Shown here: piece after piece, positions 19,129-27,288 of the stretch
Position numbering within the stretch: the first letter of the stretch is position 1
Layout: each line of letters begins with the position of its first letter
Notes under the pieces: model-generated
Told to the model about the DNA's origin: nothing
What the model saw: the letters and a program-made list of their open reading frames with translations, nothing else
Databases searched by the model: none
Assembly: GCA_002506085.1 (NCBI GenBank)
Contig: DAWV01000007.1
Coordinates: 1 to 56,197, forward strand
From: Methanocorpusculaceae archaeon UBA425
Lineage (GTDB): Archaea > Halobacteriota > Methanomicrobia > Methanomicrobiales > Methanocorpusculaceae
Length of the DNA: 56,197 nucleotides
Reading direction: 5' to 3'
Translations under genes and position numbers: made by a program

Positions 19129-19160
19129 ACATTTATATATTTTGGCGCATATGAGTACTT
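19129..19160. promoter_or_regulatory. Divergent control region of atwA and the DUF134 gene
   Basis: An AT-rich TATA-like block (CATTTATATATTTT, 19130-19143) is followed on the plus strand by GGCGCATATGAGTACTT, the same motif found before the NifX operon. The TATA block lies about 35-45 nt upstream of atwA on the minus strand and about 100 nt upstream of the DUF134 gene on the plus strand, so it may serve one or both. The core CATATG is palindromic, as expected for a dimeric DNA-binding protein. Confidence 0.5.
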
Positions 19161-19239
19161 GCTGATTATTGTATCAGACATTGCCGGTTAATCAAAACCC
19201 TTTAAATGTTGTGTGACATGATATTCAGTAGATTAAATT

Positions 19240-19611
19240 ATGCCGAACCCAGAGATCTGTCCAAAAGGTAAATGCGGAAGACCACGGATGCGGCGTTGTG
19301 TCGAGCTCAACGAAATGCCGGGCTGTTATGCCCCGGTATGCCCGCGGAAAAAAGCCACTGCTGAAATGGTCTGTTTATTTCCGGAAGAGATTGCTGTCCT
19401 CAAACTCGTCGACCTGGATGATCTGTCACAGGAAGATGCTGCCGGCGTTCTCGGAGTATCCAGAAAAACCGCATGGCGTGACCTTCACGAGGCGCGTCAT
19501 AAAATTGCAGATGCCTTAGCCAATGGGAAAATGATTCGGGTTTCATGCTGTCCGCATTCCAATGGTGAGGACAACCTGACCGGCTGCGATATGAAATCAG
19601 ACGAAGAGTAA
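19240..19611 (+). CDS. DUF134 family DNA-binding protein
   Basis: A 123-residue protein of the DUF134 family. The N-terminal part carries CPKGKCGRPRMRRC and MPGCYAPVCP, cysteines that could bind a metal or cluster. The middle is a sigma-70 region 4-like helix-turn-helix: LSQEDAAGVLGVSRKTAWRD (about residues 66-85). The family is common in methanogens, often near Fe-S or cofactor genes, and is thought to regulate transcription. Its neighbours (NifX/MinD operon, atwA, Mrp ATPase) and the motif shared by its own promoter and the NifX promoter suggest it controls this cluster (inference). Confidence 0.85.
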   Translation: MPNPEICPKGKCGRPRMRRCVELNEMPGCYAPVCPRKKATAEMVCLFPEEIAVLKLVDLDDLSQEDAAGVLGVSRKTAWRDLHEARHKIADALANGKMIRVSCCPHSNGEDNLTGCDMKSDEE

Positions 19612-19814
19612 GGCTGATTCTGATTTCATCAGGAGAATATCATCCAGAAAATTTCCGGGCTGACTTGCATGCAGCCTCAAACGTGAGAGAAAGCAAACAC
19701 CTCCGTCTCCCTCTCTTCCCTCACACAAGTAGAAAAATAAAAGAGATTCCAAATGTTCGCAAATGCCGCAATAAAAAATGAACAGATGTCAGTAATCGTT
19801 CCGGAGAAGAGGAT

Positions 19815-20675
19815 ATGACCGAAAAAGAATGCAGTGAAAACTGCAGCAGTTGTTCAGAGAAACCGAAATCGACCCCGAATACTCAGGAAAAATCCGATAT
19901 TCATGTAAAACATGTGATACTGGTTCTTTCCGGAAAAGGCGGTGTCGGAAAAAGTACCGTCTCGGTAAATCTTGCGTATGCTCTTTCAAATCACGGATAC
20001 CAGACAGGACTTCTTGACCTTGATCTGCACGGCCCCTCGATTGCCAAAATGCTGGGTATTGAAGACCTGCATCTTCAGGCAATGGGTGACCGGATTATGC
20101 CGATCGCGGTTACCGGTTCGCTGAAGGTCGTTTCCATCGCCCTGTTACTGAACGAAACGGACAGTCCGGTCGTCTGGCGAGGTCCGATGAAGGCCGCTGC
20201 GACAAAGCAGTTCCTCGGCGAAGTGGAATGGGGCAATCTCGATTTCCTTGTTGTTGACCTGCCTCCCGGAACCGGGGATGAAGCTCTGAATATTATTCAG
20301 TATGCACCCAATGTCGAGGGCGCGGTAATCGTTACCACCCCGCAGGATGTTGCTATTCTCGATTCTTCGAAAGCGATTAAATTTGTTGAAATGATGAAAC
20401 TTCCAGTCCTTGGCGTCATCGAAAACATGTCAGGAATGGTCTGCCCGCATTGCGGAGAGGTTATCGATCTCTTCGGAAAAGGCGGCGGCGAAAAAGCAGC
20501 AGCCCGTTACAAAGTACCATATCTTGGTGCAATCCCGATCGATATCGAGATGCGGAAAGCCGGCGACGAAGGAAAACCGTTTATCATCAGAACCCCGGGC
20601 GAAACCAATCCCACCTGGGACGCTGTCGATAAAGTCATGGAAAATCTGATAACTGTCATAGAGTCACGGGAATAA
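19815..20675 (+). CDS. Mrp/NBP35 (ApbC) family Fe-S cluster carrier ATPase
   Basis: A 286-residue P-loop ATPase. The N-terminal Cys segment CSENCSSCSEK is followed by LSGKGGVGKSTVSVNLA (deviant Walker A, near residue 40), then VVDLPPGTGDE and a C-terminal CPHCGE (about 215), the pair of cysteines that hold a bridging 4Fe-4S cluster in this family. Archaeal homologues bind and pass Fe-S clusters to target proteins. A good ribosome site (ggagaagagg) lies before ATG 19815. It is transcribed in the same direction as the DUF134 gene but 203 nt away, so it may have its own promoter. Confidence 0.92.
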   Translation: MTEKECSENCSSCSEKPKSTPNTQEKSDIHVKHVILVLSGKGGVGKSTVSVNLAYALSNHGYQTGLLDLDLHGPSIAKMLGIEDLHLQAMGDRIMPIAVTGSLKVVSIALLLNETDSPVVWRGPMKAAATKQFLGEVEWGNLDFLVVDLPPGTGDEALNIIQYAPNVEGAVIVTTPQDVAILDSSKAIKFVEMMKLPVLGVIENMSGMVCPHCGEVIDLFGKGGGEKAAARYKVPYLGAIPIDIEMRKAGDEGKPFIIRTPGETNPTWDAVDKVMENLITVIESRE

Positions 20676-20723
20676 CTTTTTTTCCCCTCTCTTTTTTGAA
20701 AAACATGTAACGGGATTCTGACG

Positions 20724-21332
20724 TTACTCAGTCAGCCCGACAAAATTCCGCAGAATGGCAATACCCGCGGTCCCGCTTTTTTCCGGATGAAACTGAACCC
20801 CAAGCGCATTTTTCACGCCGACTGCAGACGCGTAGCGGACAGAATACTCGGTCGTCGAAAGAGTCGCTTCCTGCGTCGTATCCGCATAATACGAGTGGAC
20901 AAAGTAGACATAGGTCCCGTCAGGGATGCCCTCGAACAGGGGATGTCCCGACGGGGTAATCGTATTCCACCCCATCTGGGGAACCTTCATCCCGGGTTTT
21001 TTCGGAAACAGACGGACCGTGCCCGGCACGAACCCGAGACCCTGATGAATCCCGTACTCCTCGCTTTCCTCGAGAAGCATCTGCATTCCGAGGCAGATAC
21101 CGAGAAGGGGTTTGTGCTCAACCTCTTCATTCACGAGACCGCGAAGCGGGGAGAGTTTATCCATACCTTCGGCAAAAGCACCCACGCCCGGAAGAACAAT
21201 CCCGTCCGCCGAACGGATGACCTCCGGATCGCTCGTGATTGTCGGGCGGGCACCCGCAGCCTCAAGCCCGCGAACCACACTTCGCAGATTACCTAATCCA
21301 TAATCCAGAACCGCAATTTCAGAAATGCCCAT
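20724..21332 (-). CDS. hisH: Imidazole glycerol phosphate synthase, glutaminase subunit HisH
   Basis: A 202-residue class I glutamine amidotransferase. With HisF it turns PRFAR plus glutamine into imidazole glycerol phosphate and AICAR in histidine synthesis. The N-terminus has VLDYGLGNLRSV, the oxyanion-side region VLPGVGAFAEGM, the nucleophile loop LLGICLGMQML (Cys in GICLGMQ) and the final His-Glu in VQFHPEKSG. Length is usual for the family. It is the last gene of a five-gene overlapping operon (14 nt overlap with the PAPS-reductase-like gene); hisF is not in the window. Confidence 0.95.
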   Translation of the reverse strand: MGISEIAVLDYGLGNLRSVVRGLEAAGARPTITSDPEVIRSADGIVLPGVGAFAEGMDKLSPLRGLVNEEVEHKPLLGICLGMQMLLEESEEYGIHQGLGFVPGTVRLFPKKPGMKVPQMGWNTITPSGHPLFEGIPDGTYVYFVHSYYADTTQEATLSTTEYSVRYASAVGVKNALGVQFHPEKSGTAGIAILRNFVGLTE

Positions 21333-22758
21333 CTATATCACTATCCTCTTCATTTGTTTCGCGGATTCTCCATAAACCTTTCTCCGCCCAGTCAGCGGAT
21401 TTCCCATTCGCATCGCCCCATGCCCTGAGCTTCCTCTCCCACTCCGCCCACATCTCCGGATAGCGTGCCTCGATATCCTTCATACAGGCTAGGTCGGAAG
21501 ACGGACACATGAAACAGCCGATTCTGTCAAGACCAAGCTCATAAAGCGGATTGTATGGGGCTTTTTCGCGGAAAAGATAGAGCCAGTCATGCATTGCGGT
21601 CCAGTGCTGAATCGGTGCCGCCGAAAGCTGGCAGGGGACATTCCGGTTTCTCCAGACCCTCGGACTCTGCATACGTTTTGCCGACTCAAACTTGCGCTGA
21701 CCGATAAAAGAGAGGGCTTCCCCCCATTTCGCATCGATAAGGGCCTTTACCGGCATGAGTTTGCATGCTTTGCAGCACCATCTGAAATCAACGGCAGGCG
21801 GACCCTGAACCTCGAATTCTTCCCAGAACCCGGCATTTCCCGACTCCTCGATAAGCTCAAGCCCGAATAATTTCGCAACCTGATGAACGTTTTCGACCGT
21901 TTCCGGGAACTCCAGCCCGGTATCCGCGAAAATCATCGGAAGTCTGAGCCCTGCCTTCAGAGAGATGAGAAGCGTAACCAGACTGTCTTTTCCTCCGGAA
22001 TAGGAGATCGTTGGTTGTAACCCGGGGTTTTTATCGATTACATCCTGCATGAATTCTATGGATTTCGCTTCATAGAGATTCAGGATATTTTCATTCGCTT
22101 TAATTGCGTCGTCCCAGGTAGACGGAGACGCATCCACAACCGCCAGCTGGGTCCGGCGGGTCCTGACCAGCTGACCGCGGGTCGCCCCGACGGTTTCTTC
22201 ATAGGACATTTTGGCTTTGCCAACAGCAACGCATTCTCCGGACTCTGTCAGAACAAATACGCTGTCGCCGACCGCGATATCCGAAGAGACATAGGTCACG
22301 CCCGGCATCAGGACGCTGCTTCCGTCTCTGATGAAGCGGGCTGCCTCATCATTGACTTTGATGACATGTCTGACCGGCACGACCAGACATGCAGCCGCCT
22401 CTCTCGGGAGAACTTCCCAGCGGGATTCCGCCGGAATATAGCGGATCGCACAGACCACAGCCCCGCCGATAATGACCTCCTCCATCCGGTCCTCATCCGG
22501 GACCTTATTCAGTAACGCGAGGAAATCATCCGGGATGAGCGGGACGCCGAACTGCTCTTCAAAGAGCCAGTTCACGAGTTTTCGGTCCCTCTCGAAAGCG
22601 GGCCGGACATCTCCCGGCGGAGTAACGGAAACCTGCCGGGTCTTTTCTCCGCAGGAACAGAATCTTCCCATCACGGGCGTGTGACATTTGTCACACCAGT
22701 AGAACGGGACAGGGGCAAGGAATGGTGAATTTTTCATATTTTTCATACTATCACTCAA
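21319..22758 (-). CDS. PAPS reductase-like protein with zinc ribbon and PUA domains
   Basis: A 479-residue protein. A zinc ribbon (Cys22, 25, 34 and 36) is followed by a PUA-like domain (about 127-205), then an ATP pyrophosphatase/PAPS reductase fold with the PP-loop SYSGGKDSLVTLLI (about 252-265). Cysteines in CCKACK and in CFMCPSSDLAC could hold an Fe-S cluster. Archaeal members with this architecture are annotated as PAPS reductases, but PUA plus zinc ribbon suggests RNA, such as tRNA thiolation, as a possible substrate (inference). It overlaps DUF2284 by 8 nt and hisH by 14 nt. The first ATG is used; two more lie within eight residues. Confidence 0.82.
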   Translation of the reverse strand: MSDSMKNMKNSPFLAPVPFYWCDKCHTPVMGRFCSCGEKTRQVSVTPPGDVRPAFERDRKLVNWLFEEQFGVPLIPDDFLALLNKVPDEDRMEEVIIGGAVVCAIRYIPAESRWEVLPREAAACLVVPVRHVIKVNDEAARFIRDGSSVLMPGVTYVSSDIAVGDSVFVLTESGECVAVGKAKMSYEETVGATRGQLVRTRRTQLAVVDASPSTWDDAIKANENILNLYEAKSIEFMQDVIDKNPGLQPTISYSGGKDSLVTLLISLKAGLRLPMIFADTGLEFPETVENVHQVAKLFGLELIEESGNAGFWEEFEVQGPPAVDFRWCCKACKLMPVKALIDAKWGEALSFIGQRKFESAKRMQSPRVWRNRNVPCQLSAAPIQHWTAMHDWLYLFREKAPYNPLYELGLDRIGCFMCPSSDLACMKDIEARYPEMWAEWERKLRAWGDANGKSADWAEKGLWRIRETNEEDSDIDGHF

Positions 22759-23353
22759 GTAAAAGAAGCATTACCGTAGTCATTGGGGAGTCAAGAACAT
22801 AACCGTCTTCGACTTTCGTGCAGGTGAGGATGTCGAGATCCCAGCCGACCGAGGCACATGCGGCATACACATCGATTCCGGCAGCTTCCATACTGGGCCG
22901 CATCTTCCGTCTGTTTCTGCAGTCCGTAATCTTTGCACCATCATCCTTTGCAGGACAGTGGGCACACCAGCCGCACTGGTGCCCGGTATAGCCGAGGGTC
23001 TTATAGAATCCGAGCGAGAACGCCAGCTGTTCAAGTTCAAACATGACCTGCTGGACATGACGGGTCATCTCGCGGGAAACGAGACGCTCGGGAGACGGTT
23101 CGCCGATATCCCCCCGGAATCTGATGAGAAGGGCGGTCTTATAGTCTTTCAGGACCTCTCGCGTTTCAGCCGGCGTCGGCGTGTAGGGGGGGCAGGAAAA
23201 CCTCCGGCCGAATCCATTGCAGCCGAAAAGGCACTTCTGCCGGACCCATTCGGCGGTAACGATATCCTGTGCCGGAATCAGAACCGCCTCTCCGCCTTTT
23301 TCTTTGATGAAGTCCAAAAGCGCGGTTATTCTTCCGGATTCGTCTGTACTCAT
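22751..23353 (-). CDS. DUF2284 putative metal-binding protein
   Basis: A 200-residue protein of the DUF2284 family, predicted to bind metal or an Fe-S cluster through many cysteines: VRQKCLFGCNGFGRRFSCPP near the N-terminus, then HQCGWCAHCPAKDD and ITDCRNRRKMRPSMEAAGID in the middle. The function is unknown; such proteins are common in anaerobes. The start overlaps the stop of the ribL-like gene by one base (TGATG), and its own stop overlaps the next gene by 8 nt. Its place next to a PAPS-reductase-like protein with more Cys clusters fits redox or sulfur chemistry (inference). Confidence 0.82.
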   Translation of the reverse strand: MSTDESGRITALLDFIKEKGGEAVLIPAQDIVTAEWVRQKCLFGCNGFGRRFSCPPYTPTPAETREVLKDYKTALLIRFRGDIGEPSPERLVSREMTRHVQQVMFELEQLAFSLGFYKTLGYTGHQCGWCAHCPAKDDGAKITDCRNRRKMRPSMEAAGIDVYAACASVGWDLDILTCTKVEDGYVLDSPMTTVMLLLLE

Positions 23354-23772
23354 CAGGCTCTTCTCCTGATTGCTTCCTCGATGATTTTCGTCGAGGAAGT
23401 GAACGGAGAGCCCCGGTATTCCCCGATGCGGACAACATCCGAACTAATCCCGCGTTCATGCATTTCGGCTTTCAGTTTATCCTCGGACCATTTCTGATTG
23501 AATCCGATAGTGATGATATCCGGATTAATCTCCATGATTGGTTTGTACATATCGGTGAAATCGCCCAAAATCGCATGGTCCACACATCTGAGGCTCTGAA
23601 TCACTCTGAGCCGCTGGTCTTCCGATACGATCGGACGGGGCTTATGAACAACATTTTTTTCACGGGCGACAATCACCCATAACTCGTCGCCGAGTTTTTT
23701 CGATTCCTCGAGATAGTATATATGCCCGGGATGAAGGATATCAAAAGTTCCTGTGGCGACTATTTTCTTCAT
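23353..23772 (-). CDS. ribL: FAD synthase / cytidylyltransferase-like protein
   Basis: A 139-residue nucleotidyltransferase. It has the HxGH-type motif in TGTFDILHPGHIYYLEESKK (residues 7-26) and the C-terminal ISSTK-like segment SPFTSSTKIIEE. The size and sequence match archaeal RibL, which in Methanocaldococcus makes FAD from FMN and ATP, and also glycerol-3-phosphate cytidylyltransferases. I favour RibL because of the archaeal context. It overlaps the JAMM gene by 4 nt and DUF2284 by 1 nt. Confidence 0.83.
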   Translation of the reverse strand: MKKIVATGTFDILHPGHIYYLEESKKLGDELWVIVAREKNVVHKPRPIVSEDQRLRVIQSLRCVDHAILGDFTDMYKPIMEINPDIITIGFNQKWSEDKLKAEMHERGISSDVVRIGEYRGSPFTSSTKIIEEAIRRRA

Positions 23773-24140
23773 GTAATGACTTCCAGAGTTTTTGGGTTTC
23801 CGTTCCGGTCATAACATCTCCAGGATGTTTCATCGAAGGGGGAACCTACAATGATATGGCACTGACCGCTCTCCGAAAATGTGGAAAGATCAGCGTCAGA
23901 GGGAAGGAGGCAGCCGTTCGGGTGACTGTGGGCTGTGCCCGCGATGCGCATCCCAAGCGGAATCATATCCATAAAGATATTGGCACTGTCGGACGAGACA
24001 CTTGTTCCGGGTATCGGGTAGGTCATATTGATAACGCCCTTTTCCATGCCCAGCATGACGAGATATTCATCAGGAAAGCTGGACTTCCCCATCTCCAGAA
24101 GGAGGTCGAGGAGTTCCTTGTCTATGGCACGGACTAACAT
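23769..24140 (-). CDS. JAMM/MPN-type metalloprotease-like protein
   Basis: A 123-residue protein that is almost only a JAMM domain. The zinc site is intact: Glu25 (PDEYLVML), His71, His73 and Asp84 in HSHPNGCLLPSDAD, with Ser81, fitting HxHPx6Sx2D. In archaea such enzymes remove ubiquitin-like SAMP proteins; in bacteria relatives free sulfur-carrier proteins. It is the first gene of the ribL-DUF2284-PAPS reductase-like-hisH operon and is divergent from the YgjP peptidase, 43 nt away. The sulfur-linked neighbours suggest cutting of a small sulfur-carrier protein (inference). Confidence 0.85.
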   Translation of the reverse strand: MLVRAIDKELLDLLLEMGKSSFPDEYLVMLGMEKGVINMTYPIPGTSVSSDSANIFMDMIPLGMRIAGTAHSHPNGCLLPSDADLSTFSESGQCHIIVGSPFDETSWRCYDRNGNPKTLEVIT

Positions 24141-24183
24141 TCAGGTATTTATATTGGATAGTAAAAGAGATAATGTTTCACAT

Positions 24184-24897
24184 ATGGAGTTGTCGGTTGT
24201 ATGGGATGGGCAGAAGATTCCCGTGCAGATTATCTATTCCGGACGGAGACGGTCCTGGGCAATCGAGGTGAAAACCACAGGCGAGGTATTTATCCGCGTG
24301 CCTTCCTCTGTTCCGGAACAGAAAGTGATGGAGATTGCGCAGAGCAAGGCGAAGTGGATTGCAAAGCAGCAGGAAAAGTTTCAGGTCCGGGCAGCGGAAC
24401 CACGCAGATATGAAAATGGGAACATGATTCCGTTTTTCGGGGATGACCTGATTATTGAACGCAGAGCCGGTCCTGCACGGGCAGAAATCTCTGGCGGCAG
24501 GCTCTGCCTTTCTGTGCCGGATTCCTTTGTGCCGGACGAAGCGGAAAAACTCGTCCGGGACATGGTGATGCTGTTGTACAGGCGTGCCGGTCCGTCAGTG
24601 CTTGACCCCTTCGTGGAAAAGTATGCAGGTCTCGCGGGGGTTCAAAAACCGCTGCTTCGTATGCGGCTTCAGGAGAGAAAGTGGGGCAGCTGCACGCCGA
24701 AAAATGGTATCATCATCAATGCGAAGGTCCTCCTCGCGCCAAAACCGGTGGCAGAGTATCTGGTTGTCCATGAGATTGCGCATCTCCGGTTCCGTCATCA
24801 TCAGAAAACCTACTGGGACGAGGTGGAGAGACTTATGCCGGAGTACCGGGAATCGGAGCGGATGATAAAGGAAGACGGCTGGCGATGGGTGTTCTAG
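24184..24897 (+). CDS. YgjP-like (DUF45) metallopeptidase domain protein
   Basis: A 237-residue protein of the YgjP/DUF45 family, related to SprT and WLM zincins. The N-terminal part is IIYSGRRRSWAIEVKTTGE, then MRLQERKWGSC (a family-specific Cys motif, about 160-170), and the zinc motif VVHEIAHLRFRHH (His196, Glu197, His200) followed by YW at 210-211. In this family the target is unknown. I chose ATG 24184 because the family similarity starts here; the longer frame from 24028 runs over the divergent JAMM gene. The 43 nt between the two starts must hold both promoters. Confidence 0.88.
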   Translation: MELSVVWDGQKIPVQIIYSGRRRSWAIEVKTTGEVFIRVPSSVPEQKVMEIAQSKAKWIAKQQEKFQVRAAEPRRYENGNMIPFFGDDLIIERRAGPARAEISGGRLCLSVPDSFVPDEAEKLVRDMVMLLYRRAGPSVLDPFVEKYAGLAGVQKPLLRMRLQERKWGSCTPKNGIIINAKVLLAPKPVAEYLVVHEIAHLRFRHHQKTYWDEVERLMPEYRESERMIKEDGWRWVF

Positions 24898-24913
24898 ACC
24901 GGGGGGGGAGGAA

Positions 24914-25255
24914 TCAGTCTTTCTTTTCGAAAGACGCAGTCCCGGTTATAATACCATGAAGGAACTTCCCGTCTTCCGAGAGAATATAGGTGCCTGAGGT
25001 AAAATTTACATCATCATCGGAGCCGGATATTGTGTATGTTCTCTCTCCGACCTTTTTCCACTCCAGAGCTATATGAATCGTTCCGGCAGTGCCGGTAATG
25101 GTCATCATTCCGGTACCGTTATTATGGAAGACTACGGTGATTTCAGTGCCGGAGACGACCCAGTCACCGGCAATCGGCTCGATCCAGATACATCCGGCTG
25201 CGCCGATACAGCCAAGAAGGATAAAAAGAATGACAGCGGCGGGAATTCTCTTCAT
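24914..25255 (-). CDS. Small lipoprotein, unknown function
   Basis: A 113-residue exported protein. The N-terminus is a basic start (MKRIPA), a hydrophobic stretch and a lipobox-like GAAGC with Cys22. The mature part is beta-rich: repeats of Thr, Gly and short charged turns with GDWVVSGTEITVVFHNNGTG, which resembles the small lipocalin- or META-like domains seen in surface proteins of Methanomicrobiales, though I cannot name the family. It is convergent with the YgjP gene. Likely anchored on the outside of the cell membrane. Confidence 0.72.
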   Translation of the reverse strand: MKRIPAAVILFILLGCIGAAGCIWIEPIAGDWVVSGTEITVVFHNNGTGMMTITGTAGTIHIALEWKKVGERTYTISGSDDDVNFTSGTYILSEDGKFLHGIITGTASFEKKD

Positions 25256-25302
25256 AAAAGAGAATAAATGGGAGGTGAAGTATATCCACTTTTCGGTGAA
25301 TA

Positions 25303-27120
25303 TTATGCAGTTTTGATTTCGGCGACCTTTTCCAGCCCGAGTTCCTTAATAGAAACCTCCTGCATATCACCTTTCTTAATCTTACCGGTAACGGTCATCG
25401 GGAACGTATCAACGAACTTGTAATACCGCGGAATCTTGTACCGGGCAATCCTGCCGTCGGCGAACGCACGAATCTCCTCCTCGGTAAGCGTTGTTCCCGG
25501 TTCCGGTCTTACCCAGGCACAGAGTTCCTCTCCGTATTTTTCATCCGGCACACCGATAACATAAATATCGGAAATCTTCGGATGAAGATGGAAGAACTCC
25601 TCAATCTCTCTCGGATAAAGATTCTCGCCGCCGCGAATGACCATCTCTTTTAGACGGCCTGCCATACGGACATACCCCTCCTCATCCATCGTGCCGAGAT
25701 CCCCGGAATGAAGCCAGCCGTCCTTATCGATAACCTGCTTGGTCGCATTCGGATTATTATAATAACACTTCATCTTCATGTAGCCGCGGGCGCAGATCTC
25801 GCCTTTTTCCCCGAGCGGAACAATCCGTCCCGTCTTCGGATCGGTAATCTTAATCTCCGTATGCGGGAACGCTCTGCCCACCGTCGAAACACGGCGTTCA
25901 AGCGAATCCGTCGTAACGGACATCGTAATCCCCGGCGCCGTTTCTGTCAGACCATAGACGATGACGATATCCTTCATATTCATCTTCGAAGCGACCTCCC
26001 GCATCTTCTCAATCGGACACGGGGACCCTGCCATAATACCCGTCCGGAGACTCGACAAATCATACCTGTCGAAGTCAGGACGCTCCAGTTCCGCGATGAA
26101 CATCGTCGGAACACCGTGAACCGCCGTACATTTTTCGGCCTCAATCGCATGGAGAGTTGCATCCGCTTCGAAAGCGGGACCGGGAATCACCATCGTCGTT
26201 CCATGCGTAAGACAAGCCATATTGGATAAAACCATCCCGAAACAGTGATAGAACGGCACCGGAATACAGAGTTTGTCCTTCTCGGTAAAATCCATTCCAT
26301 CCCCGATAAACAACCCGTTATTCAGGACAGAGTGATGGGACAAAACCACCCCTTTCGGGAATCCGGTCGTTCCGGAAGTATACTGGATATTCAGTGCATC
26401 ATCAAAGGAAACCGACTCCTCACGCTCTTCGAGCTCGTCATCCGAGACATACTCCCCCATCTCAAGCATCTCACTCCAGCGGTACATTCCATTGTAGGTA
26501 ATCTCTCCCATGAAGACAACATTATGCAGATACGGGAATTTTTCACTCCGGATCTTTCCTGCCTTCGACTCGAATGCCTCGGGGCAAGCCTCATAGAACA
26601 TTCCTACATAATCAGAGGTCTTGAACTTCCCCTGCAGAATCAGGGTATCGACCTCCGACTGCTTAAGGGCATACTCCAGCTCGAACGTCCGGTAGGCAGG
26701 ATTGATATTAACCATAACGGCGCCGATTTTAGCGGTCGCAAACTGAATGAGAACCCATTCGGCATAATTCATTGCCCAGATAGCAACACGCGTCCCGTGT
26801 TCCACGCCAAGCATCATTAGACCTTTTGCCACAGCATTCGTCTCCGCGAGGAACTCCTTCCAGGTATAGCGGAGAACCTCAGACCCTCCAATCGTGCGGT
26901 TTAGACGGAGTTCGCGATACGAGTTTGGTTCGTCGGAGACAAGCCCTTCGTGACTAAATTGTGTCGCGGCGTCCATACACCGTTTACTATAGGGATTGGG
27001 CTGAAAGGATACTAGAGCATCATTGTGGGGATATTTAGCCGCAATGCTGTTCAGAATGTATCCTACGGTACATCCCAGAAGAGGCTTCAGGGATGTTCCA
27101 CATGCGTAGCTTTCGGACAT
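25303..27120 (-). CDS. Acyl-CoA synthetase (AMP-forming), fatty-acid/short-chain type
   Basis: A 605-residue ANL-superfamily enzyme that activates a carboxylic acid with ATP to an acyl-AMP and then to an acyl-CoA. Motifs are the P-loop YTSGTTGFPKGVVLSH (about 247-262), VYGLTETAPG, the hinge GDLGTMDEEGYVRMAGRLKE, and GKIKKGDM with the catalytic lysine. The closest known group is the FadD/acyl-CoA ligase class; the acid cannot be told from the sequence. It starts with ATG 27120 and stands alone, 168 nt downstream of valS. Its presence in a hydrogen-using methanogen fits uptake of acetate or branched acids for biosynthesis (inference). Confidence 0.92.
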   Translation of the reverse strand: MSESYACGTSLKPLLGCTVGYILNSIAAKYPHNDALVSFQPNPYSKRCMDAATQFSHEGLVSDEPNSYRELRLNRTIGGSEVLRYTWKEFLAETNAVAKGLMMLGVEHGTRVAIWAMNYAEWVLIQFATAKIGAVMVNINPAYRTFELEYALKQSEVDTLILQGKFKTSDYVGMFYEACPEAFESKAGKIRSEKFPYLHNVVFMGEITYNGMYRWSEMLEMGEYVSDDELEEREESVSFDDALNIQYTSGTTGFPKGVVLSHHSVLNNGLFIGDGMDFTEKDKLCIPVPFYHCFGMVLSNMACLTHGTTMVIPGPAFEADATLHAIEAEKCTAVHGVPTMFIAELERPDFDRYDLSSLRTGIMAGSPCPIEKMREVASKMNMKDIVIVYGLTETAPGITMSVTTDSLERRVSTVGRAFPHTEIKITDPKTGRIVPLGEKGEICARGYMKMKCYYNNPNATKQVIDKDGWLHSGDLGTMDEEGYVRMAGRLKEMVIRGGENLYPREIEEFFHLHPKISDIYVIGVPDEKYGEELCAWVRPEPGTTLTEEEIRAFADGRIARYKIPRYYKFVDTFPMTVTGKIKKGDMQEVSIKELGLEKVAEIKTA

Positions 27121-27288
27121 GTGCTCAACATGTTGAACGGCTGAATATAAAAACGTCGTGCCGGGACGGAAAACCGATTACCGTATTTCATGATTATCGA
27201 TGGAATGCGAGGGCATTATGATACTATTTATACATCGGCAGCCGGTCTTCCGTTCTCTTCGGAGAGACCCGGAAAAAGTGAAAAAAGA

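Noticed and set aside
24028..24183. Upstream extension of the YgjP peptidase
   Set aside because: It would overlap the divergent JAMM gene, and its sequence is basic and not family-like.
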